From positions 248,001 to 312,000 of the forward strand of contig CAVXNJ010000001.1 of the NCBI GenBank assembly GCA_963763135.1: DNA of 64,000 nt. Direction: 5' to 3'. The translations under genes and the position numbers were made by a program. The notes under the pieces are model-generated. The model had not been told where the DNA came from and ran no database searches. It saw nothing but the letters and a program-made list of their open reading frames with translations. Origin of the DNA: JANMZO01 sp963763135 (lineage in GTDB: Bacteria > Actinomycetota > Acidimicrobiia > Acidimicrobiales > JANYDT01). Of the stretch, positions 52,074 to 60,708 are shown in pieces. The stretch's first letter is position 1. Every line of letters begins with the position of its first letter.

Positions 52074-53294
52074 CTATCCCCTTCCTGCGTCGGCGCCCAT
52101 CAGCGTACGACCGATGATGATTCGCTGCACCTGCGCCGAGCCTTCGAAGATGTCGAGGATCTTCGAGTCCCGGTACCACTTCTCCAGGAGCAGTTCCTGG
52201 CTGGTCCCGTCGGGACCCAACAACATCATGCAGCGTCGGATGATTTTCTCAAAAGTCGGCGGCCCGAACGCCTTACTGACCGACGCCTCAGACTTGTTCG
52301 CCATGCCCCGATCCAGCAGCCACTGGGCGCCGAAGTTGACTCGGCGGATCCGCTCGAGGGCCACGTTCATTCTGTCCAGCTCGTTCTCGATCTGTGACCA
52401 CCGCTGCGTGGTGAACCCGAGTCGCCGACTCTGCAACTCCGCGGCGGTCACGTCGATCGCGGCCTGGGTGATACCGAGACCCATCGCCGAGATGTTCGGT
52501 TTGTTCTGCGCCAACGCGCCAAGCGCGCCACCTCGTCCACTGCGGGTCGACGGCTGGTCCTTGGCCCCGACCGCACCCTGACCGTCGTCGCCGCGCCAGC
52601 CGAGCTGGTAGTCGAGGGGAACAGCGCAGTCCTGGAAGAGCAGTTCCGACGTCTGCCAGGCTCGGATGCCGAGCTTCTCCTCGTTCTCCTTGGCCACGAT
52701 GTAGCCGGGCGTGCCCTTCGGGACGACGAACGCCTTGATACCGGCCGCTCCGAGTGACTTGTCGACGTTGGCAAAGATCACCACATAGTCCGCCCGGGCT
52801 CCACCGGAGCAGTACATCTTCGTGCCGTTGATGACCCACGTATCGCCGTCTCTGGTCGCCGTCGTCGCGACCATGGAGGTGTCGGAACCGAAGTGCGGCT
52901 CGGTGAGACCGAACGCTGCGACCCCGCCCTTCTCCATGATCGGGGTGTACCAGCGCTCGATCTGTTCCGCGGTTCCCATCAGATTGACGGTGAGGTGGCC
53001 GATGCCCTGACCGACCACGTCGTTGACCCAGATGTCGCCGTAACACAGCGTTTCGGTGGTGTGCAGGTCGCGAACCCAGTTGCCGTCGGAGAACGTGGGA
53101 ACGAGGGGAATGTCCTTGCGATCATGTCGGGTTATCGGAACCGGGCAGTGGTCGAGGATCTCGCTCCAGTTGGCCGGTGGCCGATGCTTGGTGTCGGCTT
53201 CGCGGGCCACCGGGCGAACCTCAGCGGCCGACCACTCCTTCATCAACTGCCCGTGCTTCTGCAGCTCCGGGCTCATGGCAAAACTCAGTGTCAT
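52074..53294 (-). CDS. Acyl-CoA dehydrogenase (catalytic-Glu type)
   Basis: A 406-residue acyl-CoA dehydrogenase with FGLTEPHFGSDTSMVATTAT, WVINGTKMYCSGGARADYV and the C-terminal DIFEGSAQVQRIIIGRTL, which carries the catalytic Glu in EGS. Inserted residues around WRGDDGQGAVGAKDQPSTRS are longer than usual. Paired with the upstream ACAD gene, 45 bp away, possibly as an alpha-beta heteromer of the kind described for actinobacterial steroid and side-chain ACADs. It is followed directly by the Rieske alpha gene. Confidence 0.87.
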   Translation of the reverse strand: MTLSFAMSPELQKHGQLMKEWSAAEVRPVAREADTKHRPPANWSEILDHCPVPITRHDRKDIPLVPTFSDGNWVRDLHTTETLCYGDIWVNDVVGQGIGHLTVNLMGTAEQIERWYTPIMEKGGVAAFGLTEPHFGSDTSMVATTATRDGDTWVINGTKMYCSGGARADYVVIFANVDKSLGAAGIKAFVVPKGTPGYIVAKENEEKLGIRAWQTSELLFQDCAVPLDYQLGWRGDDGQGAVGAKDQPSTRSGRGGALGALAQNKPNISAMGLGITQAAIDVTAAELQSRRLGFTTQRWSQIENELDRMNVALERIRRVNFGAQWLLDRGMANKSEASVSKAFGPPTFEKIIRRCMMLLGPDGTSQELLLEKWYRDSKILDIFEGSAQVQRIIIGRTLMGADAGRG

Positions 53295-53339
53295 GGTGTT
53301 CTCCAGGTCTCGTGCGACGTGTGCGAAAGGTAAGCGGGC

Positions 53340-54464
53340 TTACAGGGCCGGTTCGAAGGCCGAGCAGAGCGGATCAAAGTCGATCGAGGCGAGCGCTGCG
53401 GCACTGCGGTACCAGAGCTCAACCGGGTGGTCGGTGATGAACCCGTGTCCGCCGAGCACCTGGATGCCATCACGGGTGGCCTGGGTGGCCACGAGGCCAC
53501 AGAAGTTGACGGTGTTGGTGGTCTGCCGTTCCAGATCGTGGGCGTCGCCCGCATCTATCTGCGAAGCGACGGCCAGTGCGTCGACCTTGGCTGCGGCAAT
53601 CCGGATGGACGCGTCGGCCAGCATGAACGACACGCCCTGGAACGCCGAGATCGGCTTGCCGAACGCGATGCGTTCGTTCGCGTACTTCGAGGCGTAGTCG
53701 ACCGCCCGCTGCGCGGTCCCCAACTGCGCCGCCGCAATCAGTAAGCGCGCTTGAGAAATTGCAAGCGTGAGCGCGTTGGCGTCGGCCAGGGAGCCACCGA
53801 GCACCGCATCCGCCGCGACGGTCGTGTCGAACGAGACGGTGGAGAGCCGGGTGGCGTCGAGAGCGATGTGACGCTCCGGTTCAGAGATCGATACACCGGA
53901 GGCCCTGGGTGATACCAGCGCAGCACGAAGTCCGCCGTCAGCCGGGTCGATCCCGATCACAACGAGCGGATCGGCGGAGGCGGCGTTGGCCACCGACACC
54001 TTGGTCCCGCGCACCACCCAGGCACCCGACGCTTCGGCGGTGATGGTCGTGACTGATTCGCTCGGAGCTCGCCCGTACCCCTCGTAGAGCGCCAGTGCGC
54101 TCTGCGCGTTCGCATCGGAGGCAAATCGGGGAAGGATCGACTGCTTCTGCGCATCCGTGCCGACCACCCCGACGATGGCCGCGCCCAAGCCCGACCAGAC
54201 GGCCGCCATCGTAAGTCCAGGATCGCCATAGGCGAGCGCTTCCACCGCTGCGAACTGGGTGAGGCAGCTCGGTCGACCACCGCCGCCGAAGGCTTCGTCG
54301 ACCGGCGTGGTCAGACCCGTTTCGAACAATGCGTTCCGGACCGCGTCCGGCAAGGACGCGCTGTGCTCGCCGGCCTTGGCGGCCGGGCTCAGAACGTCGG
54401 CGGCAAGCGCGTGGCACATCGCCACCACCGCAGCAGTTTCGTCGCTCACATCGAGATCAAACAT
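53340..54464 (-). CDS. Acyl-CoA dehydrogenase, partner subunit?
   Basis: A 374-residue acyl-CoA dehydrogenase-like protein. ERIAFGKPISAFQGVSFMLA (FAD-binding arm) and QVLGGHGFITDHPVELWYRS are present, but the C-terminus ends ALASIDFDPLCSAFEPAL and lacks the EGT/GGT-xx-IQ segment with the catalytic Glu. This is typical of the non-catalytic partner in heteromeric ACADs. First gene of the minus-strand operon; GGGAGGGT precedes the ATG. Divergent from the ACMSD-like gene. Confidence 0.82.
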   Translation of the reverse strand: MFDLDVSDETAAVVAMCHALAADVLSPAAKAGEHSASLPDAVRNALFETGLTTPVDEAFGGGGRPSCLTQFAAVEALAYGDPGLTMAAVWSGLGAAIVGVVGTDAQKQSILPRFASDANAQSALALYEGYGRAPSESVTTITAEASGAWVVRGTKVSVANAASADPLVVIGIDPADGGLRAALVSPRASGVSISEPERHIALDATRLSTVSFDTTVAADAVLGGSLADANALTLAISQARLLIAAAQLGTAQRAVDYASKYANERIAFGKPISAFQGVSFMLADASIRIAAAKVDALAVASQIDAGDAHDLERQTTNTVNFCGLVATQATRDGIQVLGGHGFITDHPVELWYRSAAALASIDFDPLCSAFEPAL

Positions 54465-54610
54465 GACCCTCCCCTGGGTATCTGCTGGCGCTCCGGTCGT
54501 ACTGCGTCGGCGGCAGCTTGGGGCCGGCCGGTGTTCGCCAGCAATCGGGCGTTCCGCTCACCGGACAATTCAGTTGGCGTTTTCTCCCGCGATCTGATGG
54601 GCTGAGGGCC

Positions 54611-55693
54611 ATGACCGGGTCACCTGGGCTGGGCCGTCTCAACGCACCCACGCTCGACATGCACACCCACTTCTTCCCGGACGGCTTGCGCGACTTCGCG
54701 GAGTCGACCGGGGACTCCCGGTGGCCGTCGCTGTTTGTCAATCCCGACGGCTCGGCGCGCATCATGCGGGGCAACGAGGTGTTCCGGCCGGTTGGCGCTA
54801 CCTGTTGGAACCTGGAGCGACGCGCCGAAGCCATGGATGCCCTCGGCATCGACCATCACGTGCTTTCTCCGGTCCCGGTGAACCTCACGACGTGGGCCGA
54901 TCCCAAGCTTGCCGTGCGATTCATACGTGCGCATAACGAAGGTTTCGCGTCGGCTGTCGCCGCCGGACCGAAGGGCCGGTTCAGTTGGATTGGTTCCGTC
55001 CCACTCCAAGACGCGTCGTTTGCGGCGGCCGAGCTTGAGTACTGCGTTTCCAATTACGGGATGACCGGAATTGAGATCGGCACCGAGGTCGGCGGGCTCG
55101 AACTCGATCATCCGTCGATCGACCCGTTCTGGTCCGCCGCGGAGGACCTCGACGTCGCCGTCTTCATCCACCCGACCGACGGTGCTGGTGCGATTCGTCG
55201 CGGCGGGGTCCCTTACGAGTTCGCCATCGGCATGTTGACCGACACGGCCATGGCTGTCACAGCGCTCGTGTTTGGTGGCGTCCTCGACGCCCATCCCCGC
55301 CTCCGCATCGGGCTCGCCCACGGCTGCGGCACCTTTCCCTGGGCCTACCCCCGCATTGCACGCGGGGCGACGTTGGCTCCGGGAGCCGCAGCACCGACGG
55401 ACCTCATGACCCATACCGATGCTCTGGTACGGCGACTGTGGGCCGACACCCTGGTCTTTGACCCTGCGCACATGCCACTGCTGATCGAACGGTTCGGTGC
55501 TGACCATCTGATGCTCGGCTCGGATTACCCGTTCTACCCACCGACGTTTGGTCACGCACTCGACATCATCGACACCAGTGTGAGTTGCGGCCACTGCTCC
55601 GCTCAGGATGGCGCGGCAATGTACAGCGCCAACGCCCGACGCTTTCTTCGTATGTCCACCAATGAAACCGATACGCCTTCGAGCACCGGGTGA
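54611..55693 (+). CDS. ACMSD-like amidohydrolase/decarboxylase
   Basis: A 360-residue amidohydrolase-2 protein close to 2-amino-3-carboxymuconate-semialdehyde decarboxylase: metal ligands in DMHTHFF (HxH), VFIHPTDGAG, GLAHGCGTFPW and LGSDYPFYPP (Asp). It could decarboxylate or hydrolyse a ring-cleavage product. The internal ATG is chosen with GAGGG upstream; an upstream in-frame start adds an unrelated Arg-rich piece. First gene of a plus-strand run with an IclR regulator, extradiol dioxygenase and SDR. Confidence 0.87.
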   Translation: MTGSPGLGRLNAPTLDMHTHFFPDGLRDFAESTGDSRWPSLFVNPDGSARIMRGNEVFRPVGATCWNLERRAEAMDALGIDHHVLSPVPVNLTTWADPKLAVRFIRAHNEGFASAVAAGPKGRFSWIGSVPLQDASFAAAELEYCVSNYGMTGIEIGTEVGGLELDHPSIDPFWSAAEDLDVAVFIHPTDGAGAIRRGGVPYEFAIGMLTDTAMAVTALVFGGVLDAHPRLRIGLAHGCGTFPWAYPRIARGATLAPGAAAPTDLMTHTDALVRRLWADTLVFDPAHMPLLIERFGADHLMLGSDYPFYPPTFGHALDIIDTSVSCGHCSAQDGAAMYSANARRFLRMSTNETDTPSSTG

Positions 55694-56621
55694 TCCGTTG
55701 AACGCCGACGGATCCGACCTTGGACGTGGGAGCGCGACCACATCGACACGAACGGGCGCGGACACACGATCAGCTCGGCGGGCAGCCAGGGCATCAACCA
55801 ACCGGGTTTCCGATCAGGCCGTTGCGGCACCACCGAGATGTCTGTCGAAGACCGATGAAAGCGAGTCATCGATCATCGGCCGCACGTTTCTCATCCTGTC
55901 CGCGTTCCGCGAGGACTTCGTGCTCGGGGTCAGCGAACTTTCCCGCCGAACGGGGCTTCCGCGCACGACCGTGCACCGCATCGCGAATCAGCTTCTCGAA
56001 GTGGGTGCGTTGAGTCGGGTCGGCACCAAGTTCCGAATCGGACCATCGCTGTTCGAACTCGGCAACCTCCACTACCCTCAGCGGCTCCGCGACAAGCTGC
56101 AGCCGCTACTCGATGACCTGCAGCGCATGACCGACGGCAACGTGTCGTTGCTTGAGCTTGTCGGTACCGACGTGATCGTGATCGCCGCGTCGCGTCCGCG
56201 TCGGAGCCGTTGCGGCCTCACGCACCTGGGTCAACGGTTCCCCGCGCACGCCTGCGCCGGTGGACAGGTCATTCTGGCCAGCGAGCAGCGTTCCATGCCG
56301 CCACTCACATCGGTCACCCCTGACACCATCGTCGATGAAGTCAAATTCCGGCGCCGACTCATCGACATTCGGGCAGCGGGCCTCGGGTTCGAGCACAGCG
56401 AAGCGGAGGTGGGATGGACGACCTTGGCTATTCCGGCCGTCAACCGGCACGGACGCACTCTCGGGGCAATAATGCTGAAAGCTGAGACGGAGAGTCTCGA
56501 CCTCGACACGATGATAAGCACGCTTAGATCGTTCGGTCAGACGTTCACCGCCGCCGGGCAACAAGCCGCAGTTGGATTCTTTGCCTCAGCCCGACCACGC
56601 CCGAAAGACCCGGCCAGCTGA
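55662..56621 (+). CDS. IclR-family transcriptional regulator
   Basis: A 319-residue (as started) IclR protein: winged helix VLGVSELSRRTGLPRTTVHR then IANQLLEVGALSRVG, and a GAF-like effector domain (VIVIAASRPRRSRC, FPAHACAGGQVILAS, SEAEVGWTTLAIPAVN). IclR members regulate aromatic catabolism. The domain begins only about 70 residues in; the start is uncertain (this ATG overlaps the ACMSD gene end; TTG at 55698 is the main alternative). It likely senses a pathway metabolite of this cluster. Confidence 0.78.
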   Translation: MKPIRLRAPGDPLNADGSDLGRGSATTSTRTGADTRSARRAARASTNRVSDQAVAAPPRCLSKTDESESSIIGRTFLILSAFREDFVLGVSELSRRTGLPRTTVHRIANQLLEVGALSRVGTKFRIGPSLFELGNLHYPQRLRDKLQPLLDDLQRMTDGNVSLLELVGTDVIVIAASRPRRSRCGLTHLGQRFPAHACAGGQVILASEQRSMPPLTSVTPDTIVDEVKFRRRLIDIRAAGLGFEHSEAEVGWTTLAIPAVNRHGRTLGAIMLKAETESLDLDTMISTLRSFGQTFTAAGQQAAVGFFASARPRPKDPAS

Positions 56622-56664
56622 GACCGCCGCCCGCGCAAGCGTTATCGGCACCTGACGATCCACG

Positions 56665-56742
56665 CCACACCCAAGAACCACGCCCAACGACCACACCCAA
56701 GAACCACACCCAAGAACCACACCCAAGAATCACATCGAAGAA
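56665..56742 (+). repeat. 13-bp tandem repeats before extradiol dioxygenase
   Basis: Six tandem units, core CCACACCCAAGAA, four of them perfect (56665, 56691, 56704, 56717) and two diverged (56678, 56730). The array ends four bases before the GAGGAAC ribosome site of the next gene. Confidence 0.9.
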
Positions 56743-56755
56743 ACAGAGGAACATC

Positions 56756-57808
56756 ATGGCTGAGCTTCTACTGATGGGAATGACCCACTACCCATTGCTC
56801 GCAACAACCGATGCCGAGATGGGCGCGCTGTTACGGACCATGATGAAAGACCCGGCCATCCCCGACGGTCTCGCTGATCCGAAGAACTGGTCCGAGGAGA
56901 TGCAGGCCGAGTGGGGCACCGACGAGGCGCGCAGCAGCGCCGGCGCCCACCGGAAACTGCTTCTCGACGGGTTCGCGAAAAGCCGCGCGGCCCTCGAAGA
57001 GTTCAACCCCGACGTCATCCTCGTGTGGGGCGATGACCAGTACGAGAATTTCAAGGAAGACATCATCCCGCCCTACGCCCTTCTCGCCTACCCCGACATC
57101 GAAACCAAGCCGTGGGAGAAGTATCCGTGGCCGAACGTCTGGGGTGAGCCGAAGGATCAGATCCACACGGTCAAGGGTCGGCCTGACATCGCCCGTTGGC
57201 TCGCCGGAAAATTGCTCGACGACGGAATCGATGTGAGCTACGCGTATCAGCCACTCCATATGCAGGGCCTGGCCCACGCGTTCATGAATACCCAACTGTT
57301 CCTCGATTACGACCGAGTGGGCTTTCCATGGCCAATGGTATGTATGCCTATCAACTGCTACGGCAGCAGGGTGATCGCGGCCCGCGGCTTCTTCAAACCG
57401 TTTGGCACGCCAATGGACCTTGACCCGCCCAGCCCCTCACCACGGCGGCTGATGGACGTCGGCGGCGCAGTCGCCCGGCACCTGAAGGAAAGCCCCTGGC
57501 GTGTCGCCATCGTGGCGTCATCGTCGTGGTCGCACGCGTTCCTGACCGACAAGACATGGCGCCTCACCCCCGACACAACGTCCGACCGGGCTCATTACAA
57601 CGCTCTCGCAACGAGCGACTACGGGTACTGGGAGAAGACCACAACCCCGGAGATTGAAGACGCCGGGCAGCAGGAGCTCCTCAACTGGTTCGCGTTGTTC
57701 GGTGCGGCGCGCGAACTGGGCCTCGGCGACCCCGTCGAGCACACGTTTATCGAGACGCAGTGCTTCAACTCGAACAAGGTCTTTGCGCGCTGGGCGGTGG
57801 CCAAGTGA
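56756..57808 (+). CDS. LigB-type (class III) extradiol dioxygenase
   Basis: A 350-residue protein of the LigB/catalytic-subunit superfamily. Family features are the N-terminal MGMTHYP (His-11), VWGDDQYENF (about 91-99), YQPLHMQGLAHAF, and IVASSSWSHAFLTDK. It would cleave a catechol-type ring next to the diol using Fe(II). A GAGGAAC ribosome site fixes the start. Its stop overlaps the next gene (GTGA), so the SDR is co-translated. Gentisate or protocatechuate-like substrates are possible. Confidence 0.83.
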   Translation: MAELLLMGMTHYPLLATTDAEMGALLRTMMKDPAIPDGLADPKNWSEEMQAEWGTDEARSSAGAHRKLLLDGFAKSRAALEEFNPDVILVWGDDQYENFKEDIIPPYALLAYPDIETKPWEKYPWPNVWGEPKDQIHTVKGRPDIARWLAGKLLDDGIDVSYAYQPLHMQGLAHAFMNTQLFLDYDRVGFPWPMVCMPINCYGSRVIAARGFFKPFGTPMDLDPPSPSPRRLMDVGGAVARHLKESPWRVAIVASSSWSHAFLTDKTWRLTPDTTSDRAHYNALATSDYGYWEKTTTPEIEDAGQQELLNWFALFGAARELGLGDPVEHTFIETQCFNSNKVFARWAVAK

Positions 57809-58620
57809 GCGACGCAAGACTGGCCGGCAAGGTCGCGCTCGTGACGGGCACCAGCCCGAACATCGGTGGCGTGCTCGCAGCCGGCCTCGCGTCATACGGC
57901 GCGAAGGTTGCCTGCAACGACATTCGTGGCGACTTCGTCGACACCTGTGTTGCCCGCATCGTTGCCGACGGCGGCGAAGCGATGGGTGCCGCCGGCGACG
58001 TCACCGACCCCGACGCCATGAAGGCCGCGGTCGATGCGGTGGTCGACCGGTGGGGTCGTATCGACGTGCTCGTCAACAATGCGGTGAAGTTCGATACCCG
58101 CGGGTTGCTCGACATGCCGCTCGATGCGTTCCGCAAGCAGATCGACATCTCGATAACCGGAACGTTCATCGTGTCGTCGCTTGTTGCGAAGTCGATGATC
58201 GAGCGGGGGATCGGCGGATCGATCATCAACGTCCTCTCGACGGCGGCCTGGCAGGGTCAGGCCGGGAACATCGGCTACTGCACCGCCAAGTCGGGGTTGA
58301 TCAACTTCTCGCGTTCAGCCGCGATGGAATTGGCGCCCTACGGCATTCGCGTCAACGGCTTCACGCCCACGGCCACCACGCCCGATGACCCCGACCTGGC
58401 CAGCGGCTTCAACGTGGCCATCTCCGCCGCTCGGGACGCCGACACCATGGACTTCGTTGGTCGCAACCCGTGGAACCGTCTCCCGACCCCAACGGACTAC
58501 GTGGCGCCCGTGGTCTTTCTGGCGTCAGATGATTCGGCCCTGATGACCGGATCCAACCTGACGATCGACGGCGGCGCCCTGGCAAAGTACTGGCCCCAGA
58601 CGCCGCGTCGACGACCGTAG
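57805..58620 (+). CDS. SDR-family oxidoreductase
   Basis: A 271-residue classical short-chain dehydrogenase. The cofactor motif VALVTGTSPNIGG has an Asn-Ile-Gly variant of TGxxxGxG, followed by VLVNNAV, VLSTAAWQGQAGN and the active site GYCTAKSG (YxxxK intact). The GTG start overlaps the dioxygenase stop, so translation is coupled and a role in the same pathway is likely, for example diol or hydroxyl oxidation. The unit ends with a long hairpin. Confidence 0.87.
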   Translation: MSDARLAGKVALVTGTSPNIGGVLAAGLASYGAKVACNDIRGDFVDTCVARIVADGGEAMGAAGDVTDPDAMKAAVDAVVDRWGRIDVLVNNAVKFDTRGLLDMPLDAFRKQIDISITGTFIVSSLVAKSMIERGIGGSIINVLSTAAWQGQAGNIGYCTAKSGLINFSRSAAMELAPYGIRVNGFTPTATTPDDPDLASGFNVAISAARDADTMDFVGRNPWNRLPTPTDYVAPVVFLASDDSALMTGSNLTIDGGALAKYWPQTPRRRP

Positions 58621-58660
58621 GCAAGCGCGCGGCTCCGGCGCTGGCCCGGCGAGGGCGCGA

Positions 58661-58704
58661 GGTTCGTTCACATGTTCCCGGTGATCGGGAACATGTGACC
58701 GAAC
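58661..58704. terminator. Long hairpin, copy 2 of a repeated element
   Basis: TCACATGTTCCCG/CGGGAACATGTGA (13 bp, 5-nt loop) extends after one mismatch to GTTCG/CGAAC. It lies between convergent genes and resembles the hairpin at 48.53 kb, including the downstream TGACCGAACG. Confidence 0.75.
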
Positions 58705-58713
58705 GTTCGCGAG

Positions 58714-59794
58714 TTACAGCGACCCGGCGAAGCTGCTGATGTCTCGAATGGTGGCGAGGTAGACCTCAGGCATCGCGTCGCGAAAGAGGCAATCGCCCGC
58801 GTGACAGGTGCCGTTCACCGTGCGACTCGAGACGGTGACACCGGCGTCAAGGAGCTTGCGGAAGTACGCGAGTCCCTCATCGCGAAGTGGGTCGAGTTGA
58901 TTGACCGATATGACGTGCGGTGGAAGCCCCTGAAGATCCTCGGTCGATGCGTAGTACGGCCAAGCCAGAGGGTTAGTCGCGTTCTCGCCCGAGGGGTCGT
59001 AGACCTTGGCCAGCGCGGCCATCTGGTGATTGCATTCGAGGAAGAAGCCGTCGTTCTCGTAGAGCGATGTGAGCGTCGGGATCTTATGGGCGTACGCGTT
59101 GGAGATGTAGGGACACTGGGCGTATACGCCATCAATGTTCGCTAGGCGTCCGTCCTTCTTCGCCTTCAGCGTGGTGGCCAGCGTCAGATTCCCGCCTCCG
59201 GATTCGCCGGAGACAACGATCTTCGAAACTCCTGAAGCGCGCTTTGTTGTTGGCCACCCAATCGAGCACCGACGAGCAGTCGTTGAGCCCAGCCGGGAAC
59301 GGATGCGGACCGTGCTTGCCGCCGCCGTTGCGGAACTCGACGCCGAAGACCATCAGGCCGGTGGCCGCGAGTTCGTCACGCCAACGGACGTAGTTTGCGC
59401 CGGCTGCTTCGAGCAGCACCATGCCACCGCCGTGGATGTGCAAGACGGCCGGGATGGCGCCAGTGGCCGAAGTCGGCCGATGGACGAATACGGTGATGTC
59501 GTTGCCGTCGACGCCGCGCACCAGCTCGACACTCCGGGTCACACCTTCGACCGGCGGCGAGTTCATCACCAGCACTTCGCCGAGACCGCCGAAGCCCTGT
59601 TCCGAAATCGACACAAACTCGAGGAGTTGCTCGATCGGAGTGTTCTCGTCGACCGGGATATCCGCGGGCGGACCGGCTAGCCCGAGCGGGGTGAGTGCCG
59701 CGATCATGCGGGGATCAGCCCTCGGATCGTCGGCCAGAGTCAGGTTCGGCGAGCCGAGTCGCCCGGGAAGAATGGGAGAGCTTTCAGTGGTCAT
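58714..59794 (-). pseudogene. Alpha/beta-hydrolase (HSL/Aes-like) broken by one-base frameshift
   Basis: Joined, the two frames give a normal esterase of the hormone-sensitive lipase family: oxyanion motif LHIHGGGMVLLEA, nucleophile elbow GESGGGN, Asp in NQLDPLRDEG and His in GTCHAGD. The reading frame changes at an AAA run (plus strand 59243-59245), just before the nucleophile elbow: the first frame yields ANNKARFRS, and with one A less it continues KRASGVSKIVVSGESGGG. As sequenced no intact protein is made. This is a recent mutation or a sequencing error. GAAGGG precedes the ATG. Confidence 0.8.
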
Positions 59795-60061
59795 GACGAT
59801 GTGCCCTTCTCTCGTGGAATCACACTGCACCGAACGGCGCATGCGTGAGCAACATACCCGTCGGCCAGGATGAGCGAAAGTCGAGCGTTGCTCCGGAACC
59901 CGTGGGTCCGTTGCGGACCGTCCCTTCGACGATTCCGTGCGTGAACGGGAGTCAAGGGAGCACAAAATCAGAACACTTGACCACGACAACTCCGGCCGAC
60001 CGACACTCGGTCAGCCGCCACTATTGGACGAGCGACTCCTCCGCGGTTCGAACTCTCTGTG

Positions 60062-60583
60062 TCAGGCCACGGGAATCGACACGCCGACACCACCGCGAGT
60101 TTCCGCTCCGTAGCGAGCGATCTCCGCTGGAATGTCGAGGGGACGCATCTGGCCCGATTTCGCCTGCGCCAGCACCTCGTCGGTCAGCAGGTCGGCCGGA
60201 AGAATCCAGCACACTTCGAACTCCAGGCCGTCGGGATCCATCGCGTAGAGCGCCTTCGTGGTGACGTGGTCGGTGGCCCCCACCAGGGAACCCCGCGACT
60301 CGAGGACCTGGGCTAGCCGTTGGAGTTCGGCCAGCGTGTCAACCTCCCACGCCAGGTGGTAGAGGCCGACCGTGGTCCGGCCGGCCTGGGTCGGACCGGC
60401 CCCGGAGCCGATCTGGAACGTACCGAGATCGTGGTCGTTGGTCGAACCTGGCGCCTGAAAGAACGCGGCCCGACCTTCCATCCAGACCTTCGTACGAAAG
60501 CCCAGGGCGTTCTCGTAGAACTCACGGGTGCGGGCAACGTCGCGCACGTAGAGGACAGCATGATTGAGTCGTGTGACCGGCAT
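60062..60583 (-). CDS. VOC-superfamily (glyoxalase-like) protein
   Basis: A 173-residue vicinal-oxygen-chelate protein: LNHAVLYVRDVARTREFYEN (first beta-alpha-beta unit, His metal ligand), YHLAWEVDTLAELQR and ALYAMDPDGLEFEVCW (Glu ligand). This could be a ring-cleaving dioxygenase-like or isomerase-type enzyme. AAGGAG precedes the ATG. Transcription comes from a region with four CTTGAA/TTCAAG-type half-sites upstream. Monocistronic. Confidence 0.8.
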   Translation of the reverse strand: MPVTRLNHAVLYVRDVARTREFYENALGFRTKVWMEGRAAFFQAPGSTNDHDLGTFQIGSGAGPTQAGRTTVGLYHLAWEVDTLAELQRLAQVLESRGSLVGATDHVTTKALYAMDPDGLEFEVCWILPADLLTDEVLAQAKSGQMRPLDIPAEIARYGAETRGGVGVSIPVA

Positions 60584-60627
60584 GGGAACTCCTTCGAAAC
60601 GATGCGCCAAGGCACATGAGTTGAGGG

Positions 60628-60674
60628 TTCAAGTAAAGCACACTTCAAATCACTAATACTTGAAGACTCAAGTG
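60628..60674. promoter_or_regulatory. Four TTCAAG/CTTGAA-type half-sites
   Basis: TTCAAGT (60628), CTTCAAA (60643), ACTTGAA (60658) and CTCAAGT (60668) in an AT-richer stretch upstream of the VOC gene, with the outer pair forming an inverted repeat. Likely operator of a TetR- or MarR-like regulator. Confidence 0.45.
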
Positions 60675-60708
60675 AGCGGTCACCGGCGGGCGAGGGCGAG
60701 GCGTGCGC

